From Flammeovirgaceae bacterium (GTDB lineage Bacteria; Bacteroidota; Bacteroidia; Cytophagales; Cyclobacteriaceae), in the NCBI GenBank assembly GCA_021298015.1, contig JAJTGY010000014.1, positions 1 to 64,000 on the forward strand: a stretch of DNA of 64,000 nt. Reading direction: 5' to 3'. The position numbers were made by a program, and so were the translations under genes. The notes under the pieces are model-generated. The model was not told where the DNA came from and did not search any database. It was given only the letters and a program-made list of their open reading frames with translations. Shown one piece after another: positions 7,884 to 17,338 of this stretch (within the stretch, counting starts at the first letter, position 1; the number at the start of each line of letters is the position of its first letter).

Positions 7884-9263
7884 ATGCAAGTAACTTCCGC
7901 GATTCGCGAACCCCTGGTAACCGGTGGCAAATCGGTGGCCGATGTTTCGGAGGACATTAGCCGGCAGGTAGAAGCCGCGCCCGCCCGTTCGTGGTGGATG
8001 GCCTTTGGTTTCTCCCTCGTGCTGCTGCTCTTTGGCCTTTACTGCGTATGCATTATGCTGTGGGAAGGCATTGGCATGTGGGGTTTAAATAAAACCGTAG
8101 GGTGGGCATGGGACATCACCAATTTCGTTTGGTGGGTCGGTATCGGTCACGCAGGTACGCTCATTTCGGCCATTCTGTTATTGTTCCGCCAGCGTTGGCG
8201 AATGTCGATCAACCGGGCGGCTGAGGCCATGACCATTTTTGCGGTGATTTGTGCGGCCAGTTTCCCGGCCTTCCACATGGGTCGCCTCTGGCTCGGATTT
8301 TACTGGGCGCTGCCGCTGCCCAATGCGTTTGGATCACTGTGGGTGAACTTTAACTCTCCGCTGTTGTGGGATGTATTTGCGATCTCCACTTACTTCTCGG
8401 TTTCTTTGGTGTTTTGGTATATGGGTCTCATTCCGGACTTCGCGGTTATTCGCGACCGTGCCGTTGCCATGGGGCACAAAACCCGCGCGTTGATTTATAA
8501 TGCCTTAAGTTTTGGATGGGACGGAGCCGCCCGCACCTGGAGCCGCTACGAATCGGTGGCGTTGATTTTGGCCGGCCTTTCAACACCCCTCGTGCTGTCG
8601 GTTCACACCATCGTTTCCTTTGACTTTGCTACGTCTGTTATTCCCGGCTGGCATACCACCATCTTCCCGCCCTACTTTGTGGCCGGTGCGATCTTCTCCG
8701 GCTTCGCGATGGTGTTAACCCTGCTGCTGGTAACGCGCAAGGTTTTCAAACTCGAAGATTACATCACCATCTACCACATTGAGTTGATGAACATTGTGAT
8801 CATCATCACGGGTTCTATCGTGGGTATCGCCTACATCACCGAGTTCTTCATTGCCTGGTACGGTCAGGTGCCCGCAGAACAATACGCATTCATCAACCGC
8901 GCTACGGGTCCGTACTGGTGGGCCTACTGGAGTATGATGACGTGTAACGTGATTTCGCCCCAACTCTTCTGGTTCAAGAAATTGCGCACCAACATTGCCG
9001 CCACGTTTGTATTGTCCATCATTGTGAACATCGGCATGTGGTTCGAGCGCTTTGTAATTATCGTGACTTCGCTTCACCGCGATTACCTGCCTTCGAGCTG
9101 GTCTATGTTTTATCCCACCATGTATGATGTGGGTCAGTACGTATTCACGTTCGGTATTTTCTTTACGGCTTACTTCCTGTTCTCCAAGTATTTCCCGGTG
9201 ATCAACATGGCCGAAGTCAAGAGTATTATTAAAGCAACATCAGAACGCAAGCACCATGGATAA
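7884..9263 (+). CDS. actC: Alternative Complex III subunit ActC (NrfD/PsrC-like quinol-binding membrane protein)
   Basis: 459 residues, about ten transmembrane helices, matching the NrfD/PsrC family of polytopic quinol-oxidising subunits. Recognisable family features are the WWVGIGHAGTLISAILLLFR helix near residue 90, the segment with AAEAMTIFAVICAASFPAFH near 115, and VSVHTIVSFDFATSVIPGWH near 240. It is one of two NrfD paralogues in the complex (the other is ActF). The stop codon lies inside actD (8-base overlap), pointing to translational coupling. Confidence 0.95.
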   Translation: MQVTSAIREPLVTGGKSVADVSEDISRQVEAAPARSWWMAFGFSLVLLLFGLYCVCIMLWEGIGMWGLNKTVGWAWDITNFVWWVGIGHAGTLISAILLLFRQRWRMSINRAAEAMTIFAVICAASFPAFHMGRLWLGFYWALPLPNAFGSLWVNFNSPLLWDVFAISTYFSVSLVFWYMGLIPDFAVIRDRAVAMGHKTRALIYNALSFGWDGAARTWSRYESVALILAGLSTPLVLSVHTIVSFDFATSVIPGWHTTIFPPYFVAGAIFSGFAMVLTLLLVTRKVFKLEDYITIYHIELMNIVIIITGSIVGIAYITEFFIAWYGQVPAEQYAFINRATGPYWWAYWSMMTCNVISPQLFWFKKLRTNIAATFVLSIIVNIGMWFERFVIIVTSLHRDYLPSSWSMFYPTMYDVGQYVFTFGIFFTAYFLFSKYFPVINMAEVKSIIKATSERKHHG

Positions 9264-9780
9264 AGGCAAACACTATCTGGTTGGAGTATTCAATGATGAG
9301 GACGTGCTGCTGCATGGCGTAGAGCACATTCGCGAGAAAGGCGTACGTATCGAAGAAGTGTACACACCCTTTCCGGTTCACGGGCTTGACGAAGCACTGG
9401 GGTATAAGCGGTCACGCTTACCGATAGCCGCTTTCCTGTTTGGCATGACGGGCACCATGCTGGCGCTAACCATGCAGATCTGGATGTTGGGTTTTGACTG
9501 GCCGATGATTATTGGGGGTAAGAACTTTGCTTCCCTGCCGCCTTTCGTGCCGGTAACATTTGAGTTAACGGTGTTGCTGGCTGCCTTCGGTATGGTTGGT
9601 ACTTTTATGATCGTTAGTGATTTGAAGCCCTACAAGTGGCCCCGCCAGTTTGATATCCGCAGCACGAACGACAAGCATGTGATGGCCATTGATTTGGCCA
9701 GCAACAAACTTTCGAAGGATGAAATTGCCCGCATCCTGAAGGAAAACGGTGCAGAAGAAGTCAACGAAAAGAATTTCTAA
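9256..9780 (+). CDS. actD: Alternative Complex III subunit ActD (DUF3341)
   Basis: 174 residues with an N-terminal soluble alpha/beta domain (YLVGVFNDEDVLLHGVEHIR) and two transmembrane helices (about residues 58-78 and 97-120), the layout of DUF3341/ActD. The segment PFPVHGLDEALG near residue 37 is a family hallmark. The subunit packs against ActC in known ACIII structures; its role is structural or regulatory. It overlaps actC by 8 bases and precedes actE by 4. Confidence 0.93.
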   Translation: MDKGKHYLVGVFNDEDVLLHGVEHIREKGVRIEEVYTPFPVHGLDEALGYKRSRLPIAAFLFGMTGTMLALTMQIWMLGFDWPMIIGGKNFASLPPFVPVTFELTVLLAAFGMVGTFMIVSDLKPYKWPRQFDIRSTNDKHVMAIDLASNKLSKDEIARILKENGAEEVNEKNF

Positions 9781-9784
9781 GTCT

Positions 9785-10426
9785 ATGCGCAAAGGAATAA
9801 TAGCAATTGTGTTGGGTGCGGCCGCGGTACTGGCCGGTTGCAAAGCCGGTGGCGATTACCAGGGTTTGGAGTATGCGCCCAACATGTATCACTCGGTGGC
9901 TTACGAACCGTTGAGCCAGATAACGGATGAAAGTGCCGGCACGATTGTCAATTCATTGGACAACGGTCGTGGCGAATACTTTAATTCGAATAAGTACAAT
10001 CCGTATGGCATGAACTCGCGCGAGCCCGCTCCGAATACGGTGAAGCGCGATCAGCGCGGATGGCTGCCTTATCGTGGCAAACGCATCGCAAAAGACAGCA
10101 TTCCGGCCTATACGGCTAAGCTCTCTAACCCGTTACGCAAGGACACCGCGCAGGTGGCCGCCTACCTGGAGCAGGGCAAAGTGTTATACGTATCACAATG
10201 CCAGCATTGCCATGGCAAAACGGGCGCAGCCGAAAGCAAGATCGCACAGAATTATGCCTTAGGTGTGGCCAACCTGAAAGCGGAAAACTACCTGGGAATT
10301 ACGGAAGGACACATTTTTCATGTGATCACTTTTGGCGCGGGTAACATGTTGCCGCACGGCAGCCAGGTTAGCCCGGACGACCGTTGGAAAATCGCCATGT
10401 ACGTAAAGCAATTACAGAGCAAATAA
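9785..10426 (+). CDS. actE: Alternative Complex III subunit ActE, monoheme cytochrome c lipoprotein
   Basis: 213 residues from ATG 9785, chosen because it begins a lipoprotein signal (MRKGIIAIVLGAAAVLAGC) 4 bases after actD; the frame is open to 9749, inside actD. One heme-c site, CQHCHGKTG at residue 139; an axial Met is likely in the segment GAGNMLPHGSQV. The protein is anchored in the periplasm and hands electrons to the next carrier or the oxidase. Order actD-actE-actF matches known operons. Confidence 0.93.
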   Translation: MRKGIIAIVLGAAAVLAGCKAGGDYQGLEYAPNMYHSVAYEPLSQITDESAGTIVNSLDNGRGEYFNSNKYNPYGMNSREPAPNTVKRDQRGWLPYRGKRIAKDSIPAYTAKLSNPLRKDTAQVAAYLEQGKVLYVSQCQHCHGKTGAAESKIAQNYALGVANLKAENYLGITEGHIFHVITFGAGNMLPHGSQVSPDDRWKIAMYVKQLQSK

Positions 10427-10447
10427 TAACGACATAGATCAGTTACC

Positions 10448-11794
10448 ATGATAGCGGACGAAAAATTCGAGTTTACCTCCGGTGCCAAGCGAAAAATCAT
10501 ATACCTCGCGTTAGCGGGTATGTTCTTTCTCGGTGTCGGTCTGTGGATGGCCATGAGTGATGGTCACGGTGCTGGGCATGATGAACATGCAGCCGTGGTG
10601 AATCAGTCGCTGGTGGCGTCAACCAACGCAGTAGGGGCGGAGCCGGAGGCGGCCGGAGGCGAGCATCATGGAAGCGCACCGTGGCTGAAGCGCCTATACA
10701 CCTCGTTGTGGCATAACAATGTGTTCTTTGCCGGCATCGGTGTAATCGGTTTGTTTTTCATTGCGATTCAGTATGCCGCGCAGGCGGGCTGGTCGGCTCC
10801 AATTAAGCGCATTCCGCTGGCCATCGGGCATTGGATTCCCATTGCCGGTGTGATGATGGTGGGTCTCTGGTTTTTGGTGAAGGGCGATGTGTTTCATTGG
10901 ACCCACCACGACCTGTATGTAAAAGATACCCCCGGATACGACAAGATACTGGATGGTAAGTCGGCTTACTTCTTCTGGCCCTTTGCGGCTGGGGGGTTTC
11001 CGATCTTTTTCGTGGTGCGCATGATTGCCTTCTTTGGCTTGTGGTACCTTTTCTTCACTTGGATTAAGAAGGAAATGCTGGCCGAAGACCTGAGCGGCAA
11101 CACCGCCCACTTCTTCAGTGCCCGCAAGTTCTCGGCTATCTTCCTGGTCATCTTCGGTGTTACCTCTTCGGTTGCCGCCTGGGATTGGATTATGAGTATT
11201 GACACACACTGGTACAGCACCATGTTTGGCTGGTACATGTTTGCGAGCTGGTGGGTGACGGGCCTGGCGTTTATTACCCTCATTGTGGTGAACCTGAAAG
11301 ACGCAGGGTACCTGAAGATGGTGAACTCCAACCACCTGCACGACCTCGGCAAATTTGTGTTTGCCTTCAGCATTTTCTGGACGTACATCTGGTTCGGCCA
11401 GTTCCTGCTGATCTATTACGCCAACATCCCGGAAGAAACCGTCTACTTCATCACCCGTATGAAGACGGCACCGTACAGCTGGATTTTCTTTCTTAATCTG
11501 TTACTAAACTTTGTGCTTCCCTTCTTGTTATTGATGACGAGAGACGCCAAACGCCAAATGTCGATGCTGAAGGTGGTAACGCCTATCGTGATTCTTGGCC
11601 ATTGGTTTGACTTTTATAACATGATAACCCCCGGGGTGATGAAAGGTGAAGGAGGATTTGGGTTTTTGGAATTGGGCTTGCTGATGATTTTCCTGGCGGC
11701 CTTCCTTTACATCGTATTGAATGCCCTTTCTAAAGTTCAGCTGGTAGCCAAGAACCATCCGTTCATGCCCGAGAGTTTGAACCACCACATTTAA
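10448..11794 (+). CDS. actF: Alternative Complex III subunit ActF (NrfD-like membrane protein)
   Basis: 448 residues, about ten transmembrane helices, second NrfD-like subunit of the complex, paralogous to ActC. A first helix is followed by a His/Glu-rich periplasmic loop (DGHGAGHDEHAAVV), then helices with recognisable segments such as WDWIMSIDTHWYSTMFGWYM near residue 250 and WTYIWFGQFLLIYYANIPEE near 315. It ends 24 bases before coxB, so complex III and the terminal oxidase are cotranscribed. Confidence 0.93.
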   Translation: MIADEKFEFTSGAKRKIIYLALAGMFFLGVGLWMAMSDGHGAGHDEHAAVVNQSLVASTNAVGAEPEAAGGEHHGSAPWLKRLYTSLWHNNVFFAGIGVIGLFFIAIQYAAQAGWSAPIKRIPLAIGHWIPIAGVMMVGLWFLVKGDVFHWTHHDLYVKDTPGYDKILDGKSAYFFWPFAAGGFPIFFVVRMIAFFGLWYLFFTWIKKEMLAEDLSGNTAHFFSARKFSAIFLVIFGVTSSVAAWDWIMSIDTHWYSTMFGWYMFASWWVTGLAFITLIVVNLKDAGYLKMVNSNHLHDLGKFVFAFSIFWTYIWFGQFLLIYYANIPEETVYFITRMKTAPYSWIFFLNLLLNFVLPFLLLMTRDAKRQMSMLKVVTPIVILGHWFDFYNMITPGVMKGEGGFGFLELGLLMIFLAAFLYIVLNALSKVQLVAKNHPFMPESLNHHI

Positions 11795-11818
11795 ACCGAA
11801 GACGAAATACAACGAGTT

Positions 11819-12898
11819 ATGATGACCTTTTTGATAGTTGCGGCAGTAGTACTGGTAATAGCCATCCTCTACCTGATCTTCCGAATCGGAAATCTGGTAG
11901 GTGTGGTGAAGGGTAAAGAGGGCGATGCGGTCAGCGCTATGAATAACACCAATGCATGGCTTTTTATGTTGTTTTTGGTGGCCGGGCTCTCGGTTTTCTT
12001 TTGGTATTCGTTCACCTATTTTGCTGACTACACGCTTCCGGTGGCCTCCGAGCATGGGGTTGTTACGGATGGCTTGTTTTGGACCACCATGTGGATTACC
12101 GTTGGGTCTTTCACCATCATTTTCATCGGCTTGTTTTGGTTCACCTTCAAATACAGGTACGATAAGAACCGGAAAGCATCATTCTTTGCCGATAACCATT
12201 ACCTTGAATTAACCTGGACGATTGTTCCAGCCATTGTATTGACATTATTGATTTTCAAAGGACTTACCGCCTGGACAGATATCACCGGACCTGCCAAAGA
12301 CGATGCGGTTGTGATTGAATTAGTAGCGCAACAGTTCGCCTGGACATCCCGATACCCGGGAGTAAAAGACGGCCAGTTGGGTAAGAATAATTACCAGATG
12401 ATTGACGCGTCTAATGAGTTTGGCATCGATCTGTCAGACAAGCACTCATTCGATGACTTTAAATCGCTGGAACTTCACCTGCCAAAAGGCCGCGAGGTAT
12501 TGTTAAAAATTCGGGCGAAAGATGTTCTCCATTCCGTTTTCCTGCCGCACTTCCGTGTGAAGATGGATGCCGTGCCCGGTATTCACACCACGTTCAAGTT
12601 TACGCCCACGAAGTCAACCAACGACATGCGGGCCGAAACGGGTAATTCAAACTTCAATTTTGAGATGGCGTGCACCGAAATTTGCGGAAAAGGCCATTTC
12701 TCCATGAAGTTCCCCGTGTACGTACACGACAGCTACGAGGATTATGTGGCCTGGATGACCCAACAGGAAACCTGGCTGAAGCAAAACCCCGACTACCTGA
12801 AGCGCGTGCCGGCAGAACTGCGCGAGGTAGCCATGATTAAAGCCGGTTTGCCGCTGGAAAGTGTGGCAGCTCCGCAGGTAACTCAAACGTCCAACTAA
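11819..12898 (+). CDS. coxB: Cytochrome c oxidase subunit II (CuA protein)
   Basis: 359 residues with an N-terminal helix and the two-helix COX2 hairpin, then the periplasmic cupredoxin domain. CuA ligands are visible: His in DVLHSVFLPHFRVKMD near residue 238 and the C-x3-C-x3-H-x2-M set in CTEICGKGHFSM near residue 285. No CxxCH follows, so this is not a caa3-type subunit; electrons must come from ActA/ActE or a separate cytochrome. An insert of about 35 residues (SRYPGVKDGQLGKNNYQMID region) lies between the beta strands. A second ATG directly follows the first. Confidence 0.95.
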   Translation: MMTFLIVAAVVLVIAILYLIFRIGNLVGVVKGKEGDAVSAMNNTNAWLFMLFLVAGLSVFFWYSFTYFADYTLPVASEHGVVTDGLFWTTMWITVGSFTIIFIGLFWFTFKYRYDKNRKASFFADNHYLELTWTIVPAIVLTLLIFKGLTAWTDITGPAKDDAVVIELVAQQFAWTSRYPGVKDGQLGKNNYQMIDASNEFGIDLSDKHSFDDFKSLELHLPKGREVLLKIRAKDVLHSVFLPHFRVKMDAVPGIHTTFKFTPTKSTNDMRAETGNSNFNFEMACTEICGKGHFSMKFPVYVHDSYEDYVAWMTQQETWLKQNPDYLKRVPAELREVAMIKAGLPLESVAAPQVTQTSN

Positions 12899-12913
12899 GA
12901 TATTTTCCGAACT

Positions 12914-14797
12914 ATGGCAACCATCGATATCGACATCAAATCCGCCCAGCAGCACGATAGCCATGAGCACGATAGCCATGAGCACGAGCACCACGAAGGT
13001 AACTTCTGGACGAACTATATTTTCAGCCAGGATCACAAAGTAATTGCCAAGCAGTTCCTGATCACGGGCATGTTTTGGGCGCTGATCGGAGGCGTTCTCT
13101 CAGTGATCTTCCGTTTGCAACTTGGTTTTCCGGAAGCGAATCTCGAATGGCTTCGCCCGGTGCTGGGCGGCTGGATAACCCCGGAAGGAAAAATTGATGC
13201 TGAATTCTACCTGGCGCTCGTGACCATGCACGGAACCATCATGGTGTTCTTCGTATTGACAGCCGGCCTGAGCGGCACATTCAGTAACTTCTTAATCCCC
13301 CTGCAGATTGGTGCGCGCGATATGGCTTCCGGCTTCATGAACATGCTGTCCTACTGGTTCTTCTTTTTGTCCAGCGTGGTGATGCTGAGTTCCTTGTTCC
13401 TATCTACCGGCCCGGCCGGTGGCGGGTGGACAGTCTATCCCCCTCTGAGCGCGTTGCCTCAAGCTATCCAGGGTTCTGGTCTAGGCATGACGCTGTGGCT
13501 TGTATCAATGGCGTTGTTTATTGTAAGTACGTTGCTGGGAGGTATTAACTATATCACTACCATCATCAACATGCGTACGCAGGGCATGTCATTTACAAAG
13601 ATGCCCCTCACCGTGTGGGCTTTCTTCTTTACAGCTATCATCGGATTGTTGTCGTTCCCGGTGTTGTTCGGGGCGGCCTTGTTGTTGATATTCGACCGTA
13701 GTTTTGGCACCAGTTTCTTTTTGTCGGACATCTACATCGGAGGGGAGGCCCTGCCCAATGTAGGCGGCAGCCCGATCCTGTTCCAGCATTTGTTCTGGTT
13801 CCTGGGGCACCCGGAGGTTTACATTGTGTTGTTGCCGGCATTGGGAATTACCTCTGAAATCATTGCGACTAATTCACGCAAACCGATATTTGGATACAAA
13901 GCCATGGTGGGCTCCATGTTGTTTATTGCGATCCTCTCCTTCGTGGTATGGGCACACCATATGTTCGTAACCGGTATGAATCCATTCCTGGGTTCCATCT
14001 TCACCCTGCTGACGCTCATCATTGCTGTTCCCTCTGCGGTTAAAATATTCAATTATGTAACCACTTTGTGGCGCGGCAATATCAAGTTCACAGCGGCCAT
14101 GTTGTTCTCCATTGGCCTGGTGTCCTTCTTTCTTACCGGTGGTATTACGGGGATATTCCTCGGCAATTCAGCCGTAGACATTCAGCTGCACGATACCTAC
14201 TTTGTTGTGGCACACTTCCACCTGGTAATGGGTAGCGCCTCTTTCTTTGGCATGATGGCCGGGGTGTATCATTGGTTCCCCAAGATGTTTGGCCGAATGA
14301 TGGACGAACGCCTGGGCACTATTCACTTCTGGCTCACGTTCGTGGGTGTCTATCTCGTGTTTTTCCCCATGCACTACATCGGTATCGCGGGCTTCCCGAG
14401 GCGTTATTACTCCTGGACGAGCTTTGAAACCTTCAGTGGTTTCGCTGACCTCAATATGCTGGTGAGTGTGGCAGCTATTCTCACCCTATCGGCCCAGTTC
14501 CTGTTCCTGTTTAACTTTATCTACAGCATTTTCCGCGGTCGTCTGGCCCCGGCTAATCCCTGGAACTCGAACACGCTGGAGTGGACAACGCCTCGTTTAC
14601 CTCAGCACGGCAACTGGCCGGGTGCGATTCCTACCGTTTATCGTTGGCCCTACGACTACAGCAAGCCGGGTGCGAAGGAAGACTTTATTCCGCAGCACAT
14701 TCCTTATTCGGAAACACCTGAATCGAACCTGCCTCATGAAAATGAGCAGATCAAGCTGGAAGGTGTTGTGGTTAAGCCTTCGTCAGGTCACCACTGA
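12914..14797 (+). CDS. coxA: Cytochrome c oxidase subunit I (heme a / a3-CuB)
   Basis: 627 residues, twelve core transmembrane helices. Diagnostic segments: ALVTMHGTIMVFFVLTAGLS carrying a low-spin heme ligand region, FLGHPEVYIVLLPALG near residue 295 with the His-Tyr cross-link pair of the binuclear centre, WAHHMFVTGM with two CuB His near 345, and HDTYFVVAHFHLVMG near 425 with the heme a and a3 ligands. The N-terminus is a His/Glu-rich tail with a short repeat (HDSHEHDSHEHEHHE) that may bind metal. Downstream are the heme A synthesis genes. Confidence 0.97.
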   Translation: MATIDIDIKSAQQHDSHEHDSHEHEHHEGNFWTNYIFSQDHKVIAKQFLITGMFWALIGGVLSVIFRLQLGFPEANLEWLRPVLGGWITPEGKIDAEFYLALVTMHGTIMVFFVLTAGLSGTFSNFLIPLQIGARDMASGFMNMLSYWFFFLSSVVMLSSLFLSTGPAGGGWTVYPPLSALPQAIQGSGLGMTLWLVSMALFIVSTLLGGINYITTIINMRTQGMSFTKMPLTVWAFFFTAIIGLLSFPVLFGAALLLIFDRSFGTSFFLSDIYIGGEALPNVGGSPILFQHLFWFLGHPEVYIVLLPALGITSEIIATNSRKPIFGYKAMVGSMLFIAILSFVVWAHHMFVTGMNPFLGSIFTLLTLIIAVPSAVKIFNYVTTLWRGNIKFTAAMLFSIGLVSFFLTGGITGIFLGNSAVDIQLHDTYFVVAHFHLVMGSASFFGMMAGVYHWFPKMFGRMMDERLGTIHFWLTFVGVYLVFFPMHYIGIAGFPRRYYSWTSFETFSGFADLNMLVSVAAILTLSAQFLFLFNFIYSIFRGRLAPANPWNSNTLEWTTPRLPQHGNWPGAIPTVYRWPYDYSKPGAKEDFIPQHIPYSETPESNLPHENEQIKLEGVVVKPSSGHH

Positions 14798-14808
14798 TCC
14801 GTTAAGAC

Positions 14809-15831
14809 TTGGACTTTACAGCGACCAGGGCGTTTCACCGTTGGTGTATCACAACCCTGGTCGCTGTTTATTTTCTAATTGGCGTGGGCGGTGTTGTGCG
14901 CAGCACCGGCTCAGGCATGGGCTGCCCCGATTGGCCTCGTTGCTTCGGTAGCTGGGTGCCGCCCACCCGCGTTGAGCAACTCCCTGCGGACTATAAAACG
15001 ACCTACGCGGCCCTTCGGGAAAAGAAAAATCAAAAATTCGTGAGTTATCTGCGCGCAGCCGGCTTTTCGGAAACTGCCGCGCAACTTGAGCGTGATCCAT
15101 CCGTTCGGGTGGAGGAAGACTTTAATGCCACCAAAACCTGGATTGAGTACCTCAATCGCCTCGTGGGCGTTGCCATTGGGTTATTCATCATCATACTCGT
15201 CTGGCGCGGTTGGCAGGTACGCAGGCACAAATCCTGGCTGTTTTACGGGGCCATTGCCTTGTTGTTGCTTACCATGGTCCAGGGTTGGTTTGGTTCCATT
15301 GTAGTGTCGACTAATCTGACGACCTGGACGGTGACGGTGCACATGTTTTTGGCCGTCTTGATTGTCGGATTTTTGATTCACCTGTGGCATGCCAGTGGTT
15401 CGCAAACTCCCATTCAAACCGGGCCTGCCGTGCGATGGGTGGTAGTGGTTTGTATGATTTTGATGGCTGTACAGATCTTTTTGGGCACGGCTGTAAGGGA
15501 GATGGTGGATGTGGTTAGTCGGGAGGCCGATCGGTCGTTTTGGATTGAGCGGATAGGCCGCCCTTTTATTGTCCACCGCGGTTTTTCATGGTTGGTTTTG
15601 GGCGCCCATCTGGCGCTTTTGGCTATGCTTTGGCGTGCAAAAAACGCTTTAGCGCGTGCCGTATTCGTTGTAACTTTAGCGTCCATTCTCACAGGTGCGG
15701 GAATGGCGTATTTTGAAGTTCCTCCAGCCCTGCAGCCTCTTCATTTGCTCCTGGCTACCGTGTTAATCGGACTTCAGTATGTGTTGTATTTGCGCCTGAA
15801 CATCCAGGGAAAAGAAGTGTTTACTAACTAA
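14809..15831 (+). CDS. ctaA: Heme A synthase (COX15/CtaA), TTG start
   Basis: Oxidises heme O to heme A. 340 residues, about eight helices. The family signature lies at residues 27-47: GGVVRSTGSGMGCPDWPRCF, followed by a Bacteroidetes-type loop. His ligands are likely in MHLH-like positions of helices, e.g. TVHMFLAVLIVGFLIHLWHA and IVHRGFSWLVLGAHLALL. The only canonical start between the in-frame TAA at 14803 and the conserved region is TTG at 14809. The first codons contain a perfect 13-bp hairpin (14818-14867). It ends 2 bases before ctaB. Confidence 0.92.
   Translation: MDFTATRAFHRWCITTLVAVYFLIGVGGVVRSTGSGMGCPDWPRCFGSWVPPTRVEQLPADYKTTYAALREKKNQKFVSYLRAAGFSETAAQLERDPSVRVEEDFNATKTWIEYLNRLVGVAIGLFIIILVWRGWQVRRHKSWLFYGAIALLLLTMVQGWFGSIVVSTNLTTWTVTVHMFLAVLIVGFLIHLWHASGSQTPIQTGPAVRWVVVVCMILMAVQIFLGTAVREMVDVVSREADRSFWIERIGRPFIVHRGFSWLVLGAHLALLAMLWRAKNALARAVFVVTLASILTGAGMAYFEVPPALQPLHLLLATVLIGLQYVLYLRLNIQGKEVFTN
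14818..14867 (+). promoter_or_regulatory. 13-bp perfect inverted repeat overlapping the start of ctaA
   Basis: ACAGCGACCAGGG at 14818-14830 and CCCTGGTCGCTGT at 14855-14867, a 24-base loop, followed by TTATTTTC. It resembles an intrinsic terminator or attenuator, yet it falls inside codons 4-20 of ctaA. It could reduce readthrough from coxA into ctaA or tie termination to ribosome passage; this is an inference. Confidence 0.6.
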
Positions 15832-15833
15832 GC

Positions 15834-16733
15834 ATGTCACCAGGGTATTTGTCAACGGTTGCAGATTTTTCGGCTTGGGTGCGGACAAAGGCATTTTATG
15901 AATTGCTGAAGCCGCGCTTGTCCATGCTCGTGGCCTTTTCGTGTGCCTTCGGTTATGCGCTGGCAGCGCCAACCCAAATCAACTGGAGCGTCCTGGTCAT
16001 GTTAACGGTAGGTGGGTTTCTGTTGAGCGGTGCTTCGGTATGCATGAATCAGGTGCTGGAGGAGGATTTGGATAAAATCATGACCCGCACGCAAAGCCGC
16101 CCCTTGCCCACGGGCAAAGTCACCCCGGCTGAGGCCACCCTGTTTGCGCTGATCTGTTTCGTAGTAAGTGTGGTTGTTCTGTTTATTGTAACCAACCCGT
16201 TAACCGTCATCTTATCCATCATTTCGGCCATCTTGTACACCGTGGTGTATACCCCATTAAAGCGTGTGGGGCCGGTGGCTGTTTTTGTGGGTGCCATTCC
16301 CGGGGCCTTGCCTCCGCTATTGGGTTGGATTGCGGCCACGGGACAAATCACCCACGAGGCCATGATCATTTTCGGTATACAATTTATTTGGCAGTTTCCC
16401 CATTTCTGGGCGATTGCCTGGGTGGCAGACGATGACTACAAGAAAGCCGGGTTCAAGTTGCTTCCCTCCGGTGGCGGAAAGGATTTGAACACGGCTATTC
16501 AGATTATGGTGTACACACTCTTCCTCATCCCCCTCGGCCTGTTGCCGATGAAGTTTGGTATCACCGGTATGGACTCAGCGATTGTGGCCACCGTTTGTGG
16601 CGTGTTGTTTTTGGCGCAGACCTTTTCCCTGATGAAAACGGGAAGTCGCCAAAGCGCCTTGCGCATTATGTTTGGCTCGTTTCTATACTTGCCGATTGTT
16701 CAAATTGCCTACTTGTTGGATAAAGTGAATTGA
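15834..16733 (+). CDS. ctaB: Protoheme IX farnesyltransferase (heme O synthase)
   Basis: UbiA-type prenyltransferase that adds farnesyl to protoheme for oxidase assembly. 299 residues with about eight helices. Two Asp-rich motifs are visible: NQVLEEDLDKIMTRTQSRPL near residue 72 and the second, degenerate one around AWVADDDYKKAGFKLLP near residue 198. YELLKPRLSMLVAF at the N-terminus is also typical. Located immediately after ctaA and 1 base before the subunit III gene, consistent with cotranslation. Confidence 0.95.
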   Translation: MSPGYLSTVADFSAWVRTKAFYELLKPRLSMLVAFSCAFGYALAAPTQINWSVLVMLTVGGFLLSGASVCMNQVLEEDLDKIMTRTQSRPLPTGKVTPAEATLFALICFVVSVVVLFIVTNPLTVILSIISAILYTVVYTPLKRVGPVAVFVGAIPGALPPLLGWIAATGQITHEAMIIFGIQFIWQFPHFWAIAWVADDDYKKAGFKLLPSGGGKDLNTAIQIMVYTLFLIPLGLLPMKFGITGMDSAIVATVCGVLFLAQTFSLMKTGSRQSALRIMFGSFLYLPIVQIAYLLDKVN

Positions 16734-16734
16734 T

Positions 16735-17328
16735 ATGGAGAATGTGATGAAGAATGATATCCGCATTGTGGAGGAGCCGCGCAAGCCCCTGGCGATGCAT
16801 CCCAAGAAGTTTGCCATGTGGCTGTTTCTGGCTAGTGTGCTGATGTTGTTTGCTGCGTTTACCAGCGCGTACATCGTGCGGCAAGCCGAGGGCGACTGGG
16901 TAATTTTCGACCTGCCGGACATGTTTACGTTTACCACGGTGGCTATTCTGGCCAGCAGCATACCGGTGCAGTGGGCGTACTTTGCCGCCCGGAAAAATCA
17001 ACAGAACCTGGTGGTGGCCCTCCTGGGTATCGGCACGGTTTTAGGCATTTTGTTTCTGGCCGGCCAGTGGCAGGGGTGGGGGCAGTTGGTGGATAACCAT
17101 ATTCACCTGGTGGGCAACCCGTCAGGGTCCTTTTTCTACCTCATCACGGGTTTGCATGGTCTACACATTATCAGTGCTGTCATTTACCTGATCATCACGC
17201 TCGTACGGGCGCACCGCGGAATTATTCATTCAGGCAACCTGGCACCCCTGGAAATGTGCGTTACGTACTGGCATTTTTTGGGAGGACTTTGGCTATATTT
17301 GTTCGTCTTTTTATTATTGAACCGATAA
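16735..17328 (+). CDS. coxC: Cytochrome c oxidase subunit III (short, first copy)
   Basis: 197 residues, five helices, heme-copper oxidase subunit III family. Typical segments: KKFAMWLFLASVLMLFAAFT, then FFYLITGLHGLHIISAVIYL and MCVTYWHFLGGLWLYLFVFL at the C-terminus. This five-helix form is paralogous to the next gene; Bacteroidetes operons often carry two subunit III genes. It starts 1 base after ctaB. Start could also be ATG at 16747. Confidence 0.92.
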   Translation: MENVMKNDIRIVEEPRKPLAMHPKKFAMWLFLASVLMLFAAFTSAYIVRQAEGDWVIFDLPDMFTFTTVAILASSIPVQWAYFAARKNQQNLVVALLGIGTVLGILFLAGQWQGWGQLVDNHIHLVGNPSGSFFYLITGLHGLHIISAVIYLIITLVRAHRGIIHSGNLAPLEMCVTYWHFLGGLWLYLFVFLLLNR

Positions 17329-17338
17329 CATTCGATCT

